Below, in pieces: positions 27,620 to 37,042 of a stretch of DNA of 64,000 bases (position 1 is its first letter; each line of letters starts with the position of its first letter). Under the pieces are notes generated by a model. The model had not been told where the DNA came from and ran no database searches. It saw only the letters and a program-made list of their open reading frames with translations. Source of the DNA: Salmonella enterica subsp. houtenae serovar Houten (GTDB lineage Bacteria > Pseudomonadota > Gammaproteobacteria > Enterobacterales > Enterobacteriaceae). The stretch lies in contig LS483478.1 in assembly GCA_900478215.1 (NCBI GenBank), positions 3,472,001-3,536,000 on the forward strand, in the 5' to 3' direction. The translations under genes and the position numbers were made by a program.

Positions 27620-30600
27620 TTACTTAGAAGCGTTTGCCTGTCCGATATTTTCTGCATGACCATACGTCCGGTCAATTATACCAACAGGTTCCACCGGTGC
27701 AGTATGTGGCATAACCCAGCCACTTTCACTTGTACTACCTCGCGTAAGATATTTGGCTTTTATCTTAACAATAATAAGATGATGTTCCCTGCTAAATCTA
27801 TCTGCAACACTAAGGTCTGTTGTAAATTCAGGTACCACTCTTCCACTCCGAACCTGCTCCCTGGCGGTTTCTACAGAGACAGGCAATACATTTGGATCGG
27901 CCCCCTCTACACCTCCTGCTGTTTTAAACTTAACAATATTTTCAGCCTGCGGACCAGTTGTCCCCCTGCATAATACAACTTCAATCTCACCTGCTGTAGT
28001 ATCCCCACACTGGAGATTTTTATAAACACTTTGCACATTTTCTTCTGACGTAGGATATAATTCTTCGGACAGGGAAGGCAGCATTTCCTCCAGTAGTGGT
28101 GAATCATCGGAAATGTCGAGAAGATCTTCATCATAACCAATATCGCCTTCTCTCAACTCTGAATAAGGTTTGTCAATATGTCGAATAAGCCCCCCGCCTT
28201 TCAGCCCTGACGCCTTGTAAAATTTACCTTCAGAGTCTCTATAAAATGTCATGCCTGCATTTTTACCAGTATCAGAATAGGTTCCCTGATAAGTTTCTGA
28301 GCCAGGTTCTTTAGTCAATACGAGATCCCTCTCACCATATTTTATCGTATTAGGTTTTTCTGTTGACAACGGTAAAAATGATTTTTGCTTTCTGTAAAAT
28401 CCATTTCCTGACTGTTTATAATAACCATGTGTTTCTTTATCAAACCCTGTAGCACGATATAATCCATCACTTCCCTCAGGATTTAATTCAAGAATTTTAC
28501 GGTTATTTTTTTGATAAATAAAATCAGTATATTCTATTGACTCTATAACTTTATAATTACTACCTTTTTGAATCGGTGGTTTTATTAAGCCACTCTCTAT
28601 CTTACTTTCAACAAAGCGGAGACCAGTATATTTTGCATTTGACGCCCTTTCTGTAAACTTCGCTTCTGCAACAGGAACAGCTTCCATACCAATACGTATA
28701 ATATCCTGAACGTATCCACATATATCAGCAGAATTTTCCACAATAGCCCGATTGAGAATACTGCTGGTACCAGCTAACGCATTAAAACCAGGGACAAAAC
28801 TCATTACAATATTCCAGATAGTTCCTAAAAAATGAAGACCTGATCTTGATGCTGGGCTTAGTGAGGAAATTGTTCGGTGATGTGCTGTATCATCAACATC
28901 AAAACTCAACTCAATTAATCCCCACAGCCCTTCCTGAATGACTTTATTAAACCCATACACGAATGCTTGTCCGCCATCCATGGATGAGACTTTACTTTTG
29001 AACGCTTCGAGGGCCTGAACCTGTTTATGATATTGCTCTTCTTCTGTCATCCAGCTGGATTGTGCAATATCACTAATCTCATGAATAAGCCCAACAACTG
29101 CCTCTCGCAACATTTTCTTTATATCCATTAACCCCATCAAATCACAATTTTGCATATGATTTTTGATATGACTCTCTGCTTGATAATATTTCTCCGCCCA
29201 ATTCAATTCTTTATCAATAGCAGCCTTCATTAAAAGGCCTAAAAATTGTTCACCTTTTGAAAACAAAGACTTAATATGACTGGAAAATTCATTATTAACC
29301 ACAATTTTTCTTGATAGAGAATTTATTTTTCTATCATTAACTGGACCAGCCATAAGTGTACATAACTGAATAATATTACGCATGATAATAAAATTATGCT
29401 TTATTCCATCAGAACTCAGTAATAGTCTACTACCACCATTCCTGCTTAAATGATGTATCACTAATTGAACTCGCTTAAAAAGCTCTTTCATCTTTTTAAG
29501 GTTAAATGTAGATATCCCATGATTTTTTCTGGTAAAATTAAAAATTTGTAATGCTGTAAAGATAGCCTTCTTGCCATAAAATGTATCAAAGTTTGAACTC
29601 GAAATCTCTGGAAACTTTTGATTTAGCACTTTCGTATAATGGCTTTCATTTACCAGGACAGATGCAATTTTTCTAGTTACTGAAATTGTGGATCTGATAT
29701 AAAAAGGATGAACCAGCATATCACGAGCGATTAACCTATATATTTTATATTGATGTTCAATATGTTCTTTTACAAAATACTCAAAAGAAACCTTCCTTCC
29801 ATTATCAAGAATTATTTCAATCTCATTTAAATGAATTATAAGGCCATTAAACATATATTCGGCAGCAAGCCTTCTTCCACCATGCGTCCACTGCCCTGTT
29901 TGAGAAAATACAAGTAATTCATGATAGCCTCTTTTATAATTATTCATTAGCTGCTCATCTCCAAGTTTTTTGAGTATTTCTAGGAGCGGCAATCCAGCAG
30001 CAAATAAAGAATGTTTGACTATGCCATCTAACGCCTGACCTAATGGATGAGGCTCCATATTTGGGGCGGAATGATCCTCCGGTAGAGCTCTTGCATATCT
30101 CAGTGGTTCTTTACTGGACGAGAATTTATTATTGTCTTCTGAGTTGCTATTTTTTATGCTATCACTATCTACTATTTTTAATCTGGATGACAGTAATAAA
30201 CCAGTGACTGCGATATTTTTTATATTTCTCTCCATTTTATGAATAATTGTTGGCTGGGAATTTTTTTCTCTTTCAAAAGAGGATAAAATTTCTTTTTGTA
30301 TTTTCTTTCCCTCAAATATGATTTGCTCAGTAGTTTTAGGTAGCGCCGCTACGCTATCAATATCGAATAATTCATATTCATCGTTCACCGAAGCCTGAGA
30401 AAAACAAAGCGATGCATGTGCCATCGCCGGAGAGTCAATCTCCTTAAAAATAACATTAGAGTATATATTTGTAGCTTCATAATTCATCTTCAATTCATCG
30501 TATAAAAGATGCTTTAGAAATAAATCCAGGAATACCTTTTCTGATGTTATTCTAGTTTCACAGTCGTGAAATCCAGGATCTATAGGAAAGCCTTTCTTAT

Positions 30601-31039
30601 CAAACGGTAACGATAAATACACACTGTCCCCTTCAGTATTTTCGTAACTATAATTTGGAGATACTTTTACTTCACACTTACTGGTATCAATATCATTGTT
30701 CATACTATAATCCACCTTATAATTAACTAACCTTCGAAAGGTTGGACTATTCGAATAATAAAAATCCAAAGTTGATTTAATAACGTCACATATAATCTCA
30801 GACGTTGGTTCAAAGAAAAAATCAAAAACATTTAAGCTATATTCTTTTTCATCTCTGGCCATCTCATCCAGATGAATATAGTCTTTGGGTAGATTAGATA
30901 TTTGTTCATGAAAAACAGTATCCTTATACGCTCCATCCAAAGCTGAAAGGTACTGTATAGTATCCCAGGTTCTGATACCTTTTGCCTTCAACTTCTCCTG
31001 AAATGGCTTAGCAGCTATATGTTCTAATGTTATGGGCAT
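27620..31039 (-). CDS. Large AT-rich toxin/effector-like protein with possible C-terminal ADP-ribosyltransferase
   Basis: 1139 residues from the ATG at 31039, which follows a GGGGGAG site 4 bases away; the open frame runs 18 codons further but without a signal. No signal peptide, so type I Sec export is unlikely. Residues 1-400 are polar and match nothing I know; 400-800 are mostly helical, with a hydrophobic stretch (LGTIWNIVMSFVPGFNALAG) near 790. Residues 880-1000 carry Y/G-rich repeats (GLYRATGF, GYYKQSGNGFYRK, MTFYRDSEGKFYKASG). The tail has CRGTTGP (R1025), PEFTTDLSVADRF (about 1071) and STSESGW (E1105), the spacing of R-S-E ADP-ribosyltransferases. Much more AT-rich than the backbone and next to an effector gene. 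Confidence 0.7.
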   Translation of the reverse strand: MPITLEHIAAKPFQEKLKAKGIRTWDTIQYLSALDGAYKDTVFHEQISNLPKDYIHLDEMARDEKEYSLNVFDFFFEPTSEIICDVIKSTLDFYYSNSPTFRRLVNYKVDYSMNNDIDTSKCEVKVSPNYSYENTEGDSVYLSLPFDKKGFPIDPGFHDCETRITSEKVFLDLFLKHLLYDELKMNYEATNIYSNVIFKEIDSPAMAHASLCFSQASVNDEYELFDIDSVAALPKTTEQIIFEGKKIQKEILSSFEREKNSQPTIIHKMERNIKNIAVTGLLLSSRLKIVDSDSIKNSNSEDNNKFSSSKEPLRYARALPEDHSAPNMEPHPLGQALDGIVKHSLFAAGLPLLEILKKLGDEQLMNNYKRGYHELLVFSQTGQWTHGGRRLAAEYMFNGLIIHLNEIEIILDNGRKVSFEYFVKEHIEHQYKIYRLIARDMLVHPFYIRSTISVTRKIASVLVNESHYTKVLNQKFPEISSSNFDTFYGKKAIFTALQIFNFTRKNHGISTFNLKKMKELFKRVQLVIHHLSRNGGSRLLLSSDGIKHNFIIMRNIIQLCTLMAGPVNDRKINSLSRKIVVNNEFSSHIKSLFSKGEQFLGLLMKAAIDKELNWAEKYYQAESHIKNHMQNCDLMGLMDIKKMLREAVVGLIHEISDIAQSSWMTEEEQYHKQVQALEAFKSKVSSMDGGQAFVYGFNKVIQEGLWGLIELSFDVDDTAHHRTISSLSPASRSGLHFLGTIWNIVMSFVPGFNALAGTSSILNRAIVENSADICGYVQDIIRIGMEAVPVAEAKFTERASNAKYTGLRFVESKIESGLIKPPIQKGSNYKVIESIEYTDFIYQKNNRKILELNPEGSDGLYRATGFDKETHGYYKQSGNGFYRKQKSFLPLSTEKPNTIKYGERDLVLTKEPGSETYQGTYSDTGKNAGMTFYRDSEGKFYKASGLKGGGLIRHIDKPYSELREGDIGYDEDLLDISDDSPLLEEMLPSLSEELYPTSEENVQSVYKNLQCGDTTAGEIEVVLCRGTTGPQAENIVKFKTAGGVEGADPNVLPVSVETAREQVRSGRVVPEFTTDLSVADRFSREHHLIIVKIKAKYLTRGSTSESGWVMPHTAPVEPVGIIDRTYGHAENIGQANASK

Positions 31040-31705
31040 TATTCTCCCCCTGTCAGAATTCCGGATAGCGCAATTAGTACAGACGCCAGGCATCAGATCT
31101 GTTCACAGACACTCCGTTCGGACTACACACACGGAACATTGATTGATTTTAACTCTTAGCATTAAAATGCTACCATTAGCATGTGCAAGAGAATTTTAAC
31201 CAATAAACAGCAAACAACAATGAAATATACTGTGCTATTTATCAGCTAATAATCTCTTAATTTACTATAAGCATAAAAGTGAACAACTATAATTAATATA
31301 AACCAATTATAAAGTTAGCTATTAAATCATACTCAATTAAATTACCCTGTTATCCATTGCAAAATGTCCGCATACTTGAGTTAACTATCAGATTATCCCA
31401 AATATAAGGAAGGATTACTATTTCTAACTCTGACGCATTCATCTAAATTTCCACAACGTCATATTACTTACTTACAGAAATTTCCAGCCAGTCAGGGGCT
31501 GAAGTGGAAGTTCGATTTGCGAGCAAGCTCTAACATGAATTAATTTCCAAATAAAATATAATATTGCTTATCGTTTTTATTTAAAGTAAACATTCGCTAA
31601 ATGGCTTTTATTTACTCGCCAGATTGTAATGAACAACGTTTACTATCCGTAATAAAGGATGTGGTAACAGTAAGGATAGTGCTTCGCTACTTAACAGGTG
31701 ATATT
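31040..31705. other. AT-rich non-coding region
   Basis: About 665 bases, very AT-rich, between two divergent accessory genes. It must hold both promoters. I see no further open frame with a ribosome site, no RNA gene and no clear operator. The composition is that of H-NS-bound horizontally acquired DNA (inference). Confidence 0.5.
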
Positions 31706-32017
31706 ATGAAACACGTTAAGAACGTATTTTTAGTCCTGGCCTTTGCATTGTCGGCTGCAGCTTTTTCGACATCTGTCATGGCCGCTAGCAATTCAAAAAC
31801 ACCTCCAGGCAACACAAAATCTACGCCGGGAGGAGACTTAGACATCTCAAAAATACCAAACCCATTCGCTCACCGCCCCAAATGGTGCGATAACTGGCCA
31901 GAAGATGAACTTAAACCTCCATATTTTACCAAGTTTGTGGTTTTGATTGATTGTATATTTGGTTACGATGACTGTCATTTCTTCTTGAGCGAGACTTCAT
32001 TTAAGGCTATCGTATGA
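31706..32017 (+). CDS. Small exported protein of unknown function
   Basis: 103 residues from the ATG at 31706 after an AGGTG site; the longer frame from 31601 lacks one. A typical Sec signal peptide (MKHVKNVFLVLAFALSAAAF...) ends at VMA. The mature part is about 77 residues: a Pro/Gly/Ser/Thr-rich linker (NSKTPPGNTKSTPGGD), then a compact segment with three cysteines (WCDNW, LIDCIFG, DDCHFF). I do not recognise the family. It could be a periplasmic or secreted factor. It stands alone on the plus strand, divergent from the large toxin-like gene, in AT-rich DNA. Confidence 0.65.
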   Translation: MKHVKNVFLVLAFALSAAAFSTSVMAASNSKTPPGNTKSTPGGDLDISKIPNPFAHRPKWCDNWPEDELKPPYFTKFVVLIDCIFGYDDCHFFLSETSFKAIV

Positions 32018-32052
32018 CGTTATGGTAGCCTTAATTTTCAAAACAAATTATT

Positions 32053-32200
32053 ACTAGTTTGCTGACATTTCAGGCCAGTCAGGATTTGATGCCTCCCCCG
32101 GTTAACTAACACCCTGTATTTTTTCCATTCGTCGAGCTGCACTTTCTTATCATCTGTTACCATCAATGACAGTATTTTTCTCTTTTCCGTAGCCTCCCTC
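32053..32200 (-). pseudogene. Phage tail fibre assembly (Tfa) remnant 1
   Basis: The minus strand encodes [20 protein letters not shown] and, after a frame change in a run of five G, EASNPDWPEMSAN and a stop. This is the C-terminal end of a Tfa-type tail-fibre chaperone. Only about 45 codons remain. Confidence 0.7.
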
Positions 32201-32514
32201 CCGAAAATCCTAACTGCCCCATACATCACTTCCCCCTCTTCCACTGGTGGACTCCCGATGCCAAATGCCCATGTAGACGAAGGCTTAATAGTGATGCCAA
32301 CAAAAGCGATCGCGAAAAATTGAACAGATGGCTAGTTTCAGATTAAACACATTGATTAGTCATCCTGAGTATGTAGAATCCGCTGCGACTGGCAACCATT
32401 CAATACGCGCACTATCGACCAATCGCCAGTTTGCCGCAGCCCGTTCTTGCATACGACGTGGCTGCGGTAACTCACATCATAGAATCTCATCCAATACCAA
32501 GCCAAGGCAGATAA

Positions 32515-33324
32515 TTAAATGGTGCGGAACACTTCAGAGAGATTAAAACTCTTATATACACATTCCTGTATAGCTCCACTTGAAATCATACTATTCATTT
32601 CACTGATAAAATAATCAATATCATCACACTTATTATTATCTGGCAAATCGAAAAAGTTATAATTCCACCATTTTATTTTCATTAGCTTAATAACTATATC
32701 AGGGTTAAATCTGTATCTGATAATTTTTGCAGGAACCCCGGCAACGATAGCATACGGAGGTACATTTTTAGTCACGACAGAATTGGCTGCAATAACGGCA
32801 CCATCACCAATAGTTATTCCTCCCTTCAACACGACATCATTACCAATCCAGACATCATTACCTATGACAGGATTCTGGGAGATGGTTTTAAACGGTTTTA
32901 ATGTCCAGGCATGATTAAACTCACTCATGGCATACTTATCAAACTCTCCATTATAAGTAACCATATGAGTAGTAAATCTGTTCATTGGATGGTTTCCTCC
33001 CATGATCTTTACATTTGAAGCTATGCTACAAAACCTACCAATCTTTACATTTCCAGAAAAATGGCAGGTAGGAAATGAAAAAGCACCTACACTTGAAAAA
33101 TTCCTAACTGGCATTGTTGAATACTGTTCAGCAATGACATTATCTTCAATTGCGATTTTTTCTCCTTTTGACAAAAGAAAAAAATTCCTTTCCTCATAAA
33201 CTTTCTTTCCTTTATGGCTTAGAAATATATTATTATCCATACAAAACTCATAATGTTTTTTTGTCCATCGAAATACATATTTCTTACTTCCGCCCTCTAT
33301 AAACTTAAATAATTTAATGTTCAT
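32515..33324 (-). CDS. Hexapeptide-repeat O-acetyltransferase (CatB/Vat-like)
   Basis: 269 residues, left-handed beta-helix acyltransferase. Residues 80-210 carry the isoleucine-patch repeats (VKIGRFCSIASNVKIMGGNHPMN, then VIGNDVWIGNDVVLKGGITIGDGAVIAANSVVTKNV), ending PPYAIVAGVPAKIIRYRF, the classic C-cap of xenobiotic and sugar O-acetyltransferases. The histidine in GGNHPMN is the likely catalytic base. An N-terminal ~75-residue extension is not part of the core family. AT-rich, and flanked on both sides by tail-fibre-assembly remnants, so it looks like a phage moron gene, perhaps modifying surface polysaccharide; the substrate is unknown. Confidence 0.8.
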   Translation of the reverse strand: MNIKLFKFIEGGSKKYVFRWTKKHYEFCMDNNIFLSHKGKKVYEERNFFLLSKGEKIAIEDNVIAEQYSTMPVRNFSSVGAFSFPTCHFSGNVKIGRFCSIASNVKIMGGNHPMNRFTTHMVTYNGEFDKYAMSEFNHAWTLKPFKTISQNPVIGNDVWIGNDVVLKGGITIGDGAVIAANSVVTKNVPPYAIVAGVPAKIIRYRFNPDIVIKLMKIKWWNYNFFDLPDNNKCDDIDYFISEMNSMISSGAIQECVYKSFNLSEVFRTI

Positions 33325-33464
33325 GATTAATTCACATCAGTAATAAGCATATAAAAATTTTATGACGATAACCTAAACGCTCATGTTTATCAACCATGAT
33401 GGTTTTCCTCATTCACGGTTGATCAATTTTGAGTTTTAATTAACTCAGACTTACAACGTTTTAG

Positions 33465-33765
33465 TCATGCTGGTAACTCCGGGAAGGTGATGTCTGGAGC
33501 GTTTGATGTGTCTATACGGTTCAGCAATACGCGATACTTTTTCCATTCGTCGAGCTGCGATTTCTTATCATCTGTTGCGATATCAAGATCAACTGCATCC
33601 TGCAACGGCGCGATTTTTTCAGATGCTATTTGCAGGAACTTGTTTTTGGTTTCTTCCGCGTCACGAAGCTACGCTGCTGTTTCTGCCTCTTCGTCTTTTA
33701 CCCACGCCTTACCATCCCATTTCTGGTATTCACCATCTGGTGAAACTGTAAGTCTAATCAAGCTA
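33465..33765 (-). pseudogene. Phage tail fibre assembly (Tfa) remnant 2
   Basis: Reads [24 protein letters not shown], an in-frame TAG (plus 33669-33671), then [46 protein letters not shown] and TFPELPA with its stop. This is the C-terminal half of a Tfa protein with a nonsense mutation. It resembles remnant 1 but is longer. Its 5' end abuts the integrase remnant. Confidence 0.8.
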
Positions 33766-33770
33766 TTGGT

Positions 33771-34189
33771 GTGGCGCTGAATGATACTGTTTGCCGGGTG
33801 CTGAAAAAGCAAATAGGCAATCATCACAAATGGGTATTCGTCTACAAGGAAAGCAGCACCAAACCAGACGGAACTAAATCACCTGTAGTGAGGAAGATGC
33901 GCTATGACGCGAATACTGCATGGAGGGCAGCATTAAAACGAGCGGGCATTGAAGACTTCCGTTTTCATGACTTAGGCACACGTGGGCAAGTTGGCTTGTT
34001 CAGGCTGGCGTTCCGATTTCTGTATTGCAGGAAATGGGGGGCTGGGAGTCTATCGAAATGGTTCGCCGGTATGCTCATCTGGCACCAAATCACCTGACTG
34101 AACACGCACGACAAATTGACTCTATTTTTGGTACTTCTGTCCCAAATCTGTCCCACAGTGAAAATAAGGCAGGCACGAATGATATGTAA
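33771..34189 (+). pseudogene. Tyrosine-recombinase (phage integrase) 3' remnant
   Basis: C-terminal ~140 codons of a phage integrase. It encodes [14 protein letters not shown]...[19 protein letters not shown], then loses one base at about 33976: the expected [11 protein letters not shown] becomes HDLGTRGQ, destroying the box II arginine. The other frame continues [38 protein letters not shown] to the stop at 34187-34189. The remnant ends 14 bases from the 3' end of thrW, the normal place for an integrase of an element inserted in that tRNA gene. Confidence 0.85.
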
Positions 34190-34203
34190 GCACTTGAAAA
34201 AAC

Positions 34204-34279
34204 TGGTGCCGATAATAGGAGTCGAACCTACGACCTTCGCATTACGAATGCGCTGCTCTACCAACTGAGCTATATCGGC
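34204..34279 (-). tRNA. thrW: tRNA-Thr (anticodon CGU)
   Basis: 76 bases including the encoded CCA. GCCGATA at the 5' end pairs with TATCGGC before ACCA; the D arm, the anticodon loop with CGT (TTCGTAA) and the T arm GGTTCGA are all in place. It is the P22-type integration site next to proA in Salmonella. The accessory region with the integrase remnant starts at its 3' end. Confidence 0.97.
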
Positions 34280-34334
34280 CCTGAGAAGGGTGTGTTCACA
34301 CGGGTGAATCACGGTGTAGAAGGTTAAAACTAAC

Positions 34335-34387
34335 CGAGCGGTGCGTCAATAGCCTTGCTACTCAACCGGCTATTTTTGCACCGCTCG
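34335..34387. terminator. Nested inverted repeats between proA and thrW
   Basis: Outer arms CGAGCGGTGC / GCACCGCTCG enclose an inner pair AATAGCC / GGCTATT. It lies directly downstream of the proA stop, so it is a probable proBA terminator; the T run after the inner stem is on the plus strand. Confidence 0.55.
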
Positions 34388-34394
34388 CCATTAA

Positions 34395-35645
34395 TTACGC
34401 ACGAATCGTACCATCGCCAAAGCCTATCCACTTATAGGTGGTAAGCGCTTCAAGTCCCATCGGGCCGCGGGCATGTAATTTCTGCGTGCTGACTGCCACT
34501 TCTGCGCCAAGCCCAAACTGCCCACCATCGGTAAAACGGGTAGAGGCGTTGACATAAACCGCAGCGGAATCCACTTCGTTCACGAAACGCGCAGCATTAT
34601 GCATATCACACGTCAAAATCGCATCGGAGTGCTGAGTACCATGTTCGCGGATATGGTCAATCGCATCATCAATGTTCATGACAATGACCACGTTCAGGTC
34701 CAGTGACAGGAATTCGTTATCGAGTTCTTCTGGCTTCAGCGGAACGCGTTTAGCCGGGCCTTTCATGACCTGCATGACGGTTTCATCCCCATGTAGCGTC
34801 ACGCCGCTCTCCGCCATCTGCTGGCTCAGTGCAGGCAAAAAGCGTTCTGCGATGTCCTGATGTATCAGCAAGGTCTCCACCGTGTTACAGGTACTCGGGC
34901 GCTGGGTTTTCGCGTTAACGATAATCTCCAGCGCCGGGGCGATTTCGGCGCTACTATCGACAAAAATATGGCACACGCCAATCCCGCCGGTAATTACCGG
35001 GATCGTCGATTGCTCGCGGCACAGTTTGTGTAAGCCTGCGCCGCCGCGCGGGATCAGCATATCGATGTACTTATCCATACGCAGCATTTCATTGACCAGA
35101 GAACGATCCGGATTATCAATCGCCTGGACCGCCGCCTCCGGTAAACCACAAGCTTTCAGCGCCTTCTGAATGACACGAACGGTTGCGGCATTCGTGCGAT
35201 GCGTCTCTTTCCCACCACGTAGAATCACCGCATTACCGGTTTTCAGACACAAAGAAGCCACATCAACGGTAACGTTCGGACGCGCCTCATAGATAACGCC
35301 AATCACGCCCAGCGGCACGCGGCGGCGCTCCAGACGTAGCCCGCTATCCAGCAGGCTGCCGTCGATCACCTGCCCGACCGGATCGGTCAGATAGCAAACC
35401 TGCCGCACATCGTCGGCAATCGCTTTCAGACGCGCAGGGGTTAGCGCCAGGCGATCCAGCATCGCCTCACTCAGACCGTTTTCACGCGCCTGCGCGACAT
35501 CCTGTGCGTTGGCGCTGAGAATGGTTTCGGTCTGCGCTTCCAGTTCATCTGCGATTTTTCCCAGCACACCATTTTTTTCGCGGCTGGAGAGCAGCGCCAG
35601 CTTATACGACGCCGCTTTAGCAGCAATGCCCATTTGTTCCAGCAT
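34395..35645 (-). CDS. proA: Gamma-glutamyl phosphate reductase
   Basis: Second step of proline synthesis: NADPH reduction of gamma-glutamyl phosphate to glutamate semialdehyde. It has 416 residues, the family length. Aldehyde-dehydrogenase-like fold with the catalytic cysteine in [16 protein letters not shown] near residue 255 and the [13 protein letters not shown] end block. ATG at 35645 ([12 protein letters not shown]). It begins 11 bases after the proB stop, so the two form one operon. Intact. Confidence 0.97.
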   Translation of the reverse strand: MLEQMGIAAKAASYKLALLSSREKNGVLGKIADELEAQTETILSANAQDVAQARENGLSEAMLDRLALTPARLKAIADDVRQVCYLTDPVGQVIDGSLLDSGLRLERRRVPLGVIGVIYEARPNVTVDVASLCLKTGNAVILRGGKETHRTNAATVRVIQKALKACGLPEAAVQAIDNPDRSLVNEMLRMDKYIDMLIPRGGAGLHKLCREQSTIPVITGGIGVCHIFVDSSAEIAPALEIIVNAKTQRPSTCNTVETLLIHQDIAERFLPALSQQMAESGVTLHGDETVMQVMKGPAKRVPLKPEELDNEFLSLDLNVVIVMNIDDAIDHIREHGTQHSDAILTCDMHNAARFVNEVDSAAVYVNASTRFTDGGQFGLGAEVAVSTQKLHARGPMGLEALTTYKWIGFGDGTIRA

Positions 35646-35656
35646 ATGCCTGTTCC

Positions 35657-36760
35657 TTATCGAGTAATCATGTCATCGCGATGGACAGCGACCGGGCCAT
35701 ATTCATAGCCCAGAATCGCATCGATTTGTTGAGAGTGGTGACCGGCTATCCGCCGCAGAGCGTCACTGTTATAACGGCTGACGCCATGAGCGATATCACG
35801 CCCTTGCAGGTTACAGATTCGGATTACCTCCCCCCGCGAGAAATTGCCCGTCACGCTTTTAATCCCTTTTGGCAGCAGTGAGCTGCCACGCTCCAGCATG
35901 GCCGCGGTCGCGCCTTCATCAACCGTAATTTCGCCTGCCGGCGGCGCGCCGAAGATCCAGCGTTTGCGGTTCTCCAGCGGCGAGGCTTGCGCATGAAAAC
36001 GGGTGCCGACGGAGATCCCCTCCATCACATCGCCGATAACGCCCGGCTTACTGCCTGAGGCAATAATCGTATCAATACCAGCGCGACAGGCGACATCTGC
36101 CGCCTGAAGCTTAGTGCTCATACCACCGGTCCCCAGCCCGGAAACACTATCGCCAGCGATTGAGCGCAGCGCATCATCAACGCCATACACATCTTTGATA
36201 AGCTCCGCCTGCGGATTGCTACGCGGATCGGCGGTAAATAATCCTTGCTGATCGGTCAGCAGCAGCAGTTTATCCGCTCCCGCCAGGATCGCCGCCAGCG
36301 CGGATAGGTTATCGTTATCGCCCACTTTAATCTCCGCTGTCGCCACGGCATCATTTTCATTGATAACCGGCACAATATGGTTATCCAGTAACGCACGCAG
36401 CGTATCGCGGGCGTTCAGAAAGCGCTCTCTGTCTTCCATATCCGCACGCGTCAACAGCATCTGCCCGATGTGAATACCGTAAATTGAAAACAGTTGCTCC
36501 CACAGTTGAATCAGGCGGCTTTGTCCTACCGCCGCCAGAAGCTGTTTAGAGGCGATCGTTGCCGGAAGTTCCGGGTAGCCAAGATGTTCACGCCCGGCGG
36601 CAATCGCGCCAGAGGTAACAATAACAATACGATGTCCCGCGGCGTGTAGCTGCGCGCACTGGCGGACAAGTTCTACGATATGGGCACGGTTCAGGCGGCG
36701 CGATCCGCCTGTTAGCACGCTGGTGCCGAGTTTTACGACCAGCGTCTGGCTGTCACTCAT
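35657..36760 (-). CDS. proB: Glutamate 5-kinase
   Basis: Phosphorylates glutamate with ATP, the feedback-controlled first step of proline synthesis. It has 367 residues from the ATG at 36760 ([19 protein letters not shown]); the open frame continues upstream without support. Amino-acid-kinase domain (about 1-260) with [21 protein letters not shown], and [15 protein letters not shown], followed by a C-terminal PUA domain (about 275-360). Feedback inhibition by proline is known for the family. First gene of proBA. Confidence 0.97.
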   Translation of the reverse strand: MSDSQTLVVKLGTSVLTGGSRRLNRAHIVELVRQCAQLHAAGHRIVIVTSGAIAAGREHLGYPELPATIASKQLLAAVGQSRLIQLWEQLFSIYGIHIGQMLLTRADMEDRERFLNARDTLRALLDNHIVPVINENDAVATAEIKVGDNDNLSALAAILAGADKLLLLTDQQGLFTADPRSNPQAELIKDVYGVDDALRSIAGDSVSGLGTGGMSTKLQAADVACRAGIDTIIASGSKPGVIGDVMEGISVGTRFHAQASPLENRKRWIFGAPPAGEITVDEGATAAMLERGSSLLPKGIKSVTGNFSRGEVIRICNLQGRDIAHGVSRYNSDALRRIAGHHSQQIDAILGYEYGPVAVHRDDMITR

Positions 36761-36946
36761 GATTCTCTGCCGTTCAAAATAAGAAATAAAGACCAAATGA
36801 ACGTTTTAGCAGGACTGGCTCCGGTTGCCAACAACCTGTACGCGTAGCGTGAAATTTTGTTGCGCAGGATCAGCAAGCCTAGCGGCGGAATTTGACAATT
36901 TTATTACTGCAACAATTAAACACATCTTTTTAAAAAATTTCTCACT

Positions 36947-36965
36947 TTGTCATAAATCTTTCATT
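36947..36965 (+). promoter_or_regulatory. Pho box upstream of phoE
   Basis: TTGTCATAAATCTTTCATT resembles the PhoB consensus of two CTGTCAT-like repeats spaced by four bases. It lies 77 bases upstream of the phoE start, near where a -35 would be, as usual for PhoB-activated promoters. Confidence 0.75.
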
Positions 36966-37042
36966 GCCGAACGTTAAAAACCTTCCTGTTTTTTACGGGA
37001 TTTCCCGGCAAATCATAGCGCGTAATTCAAACAGGAATGGAA

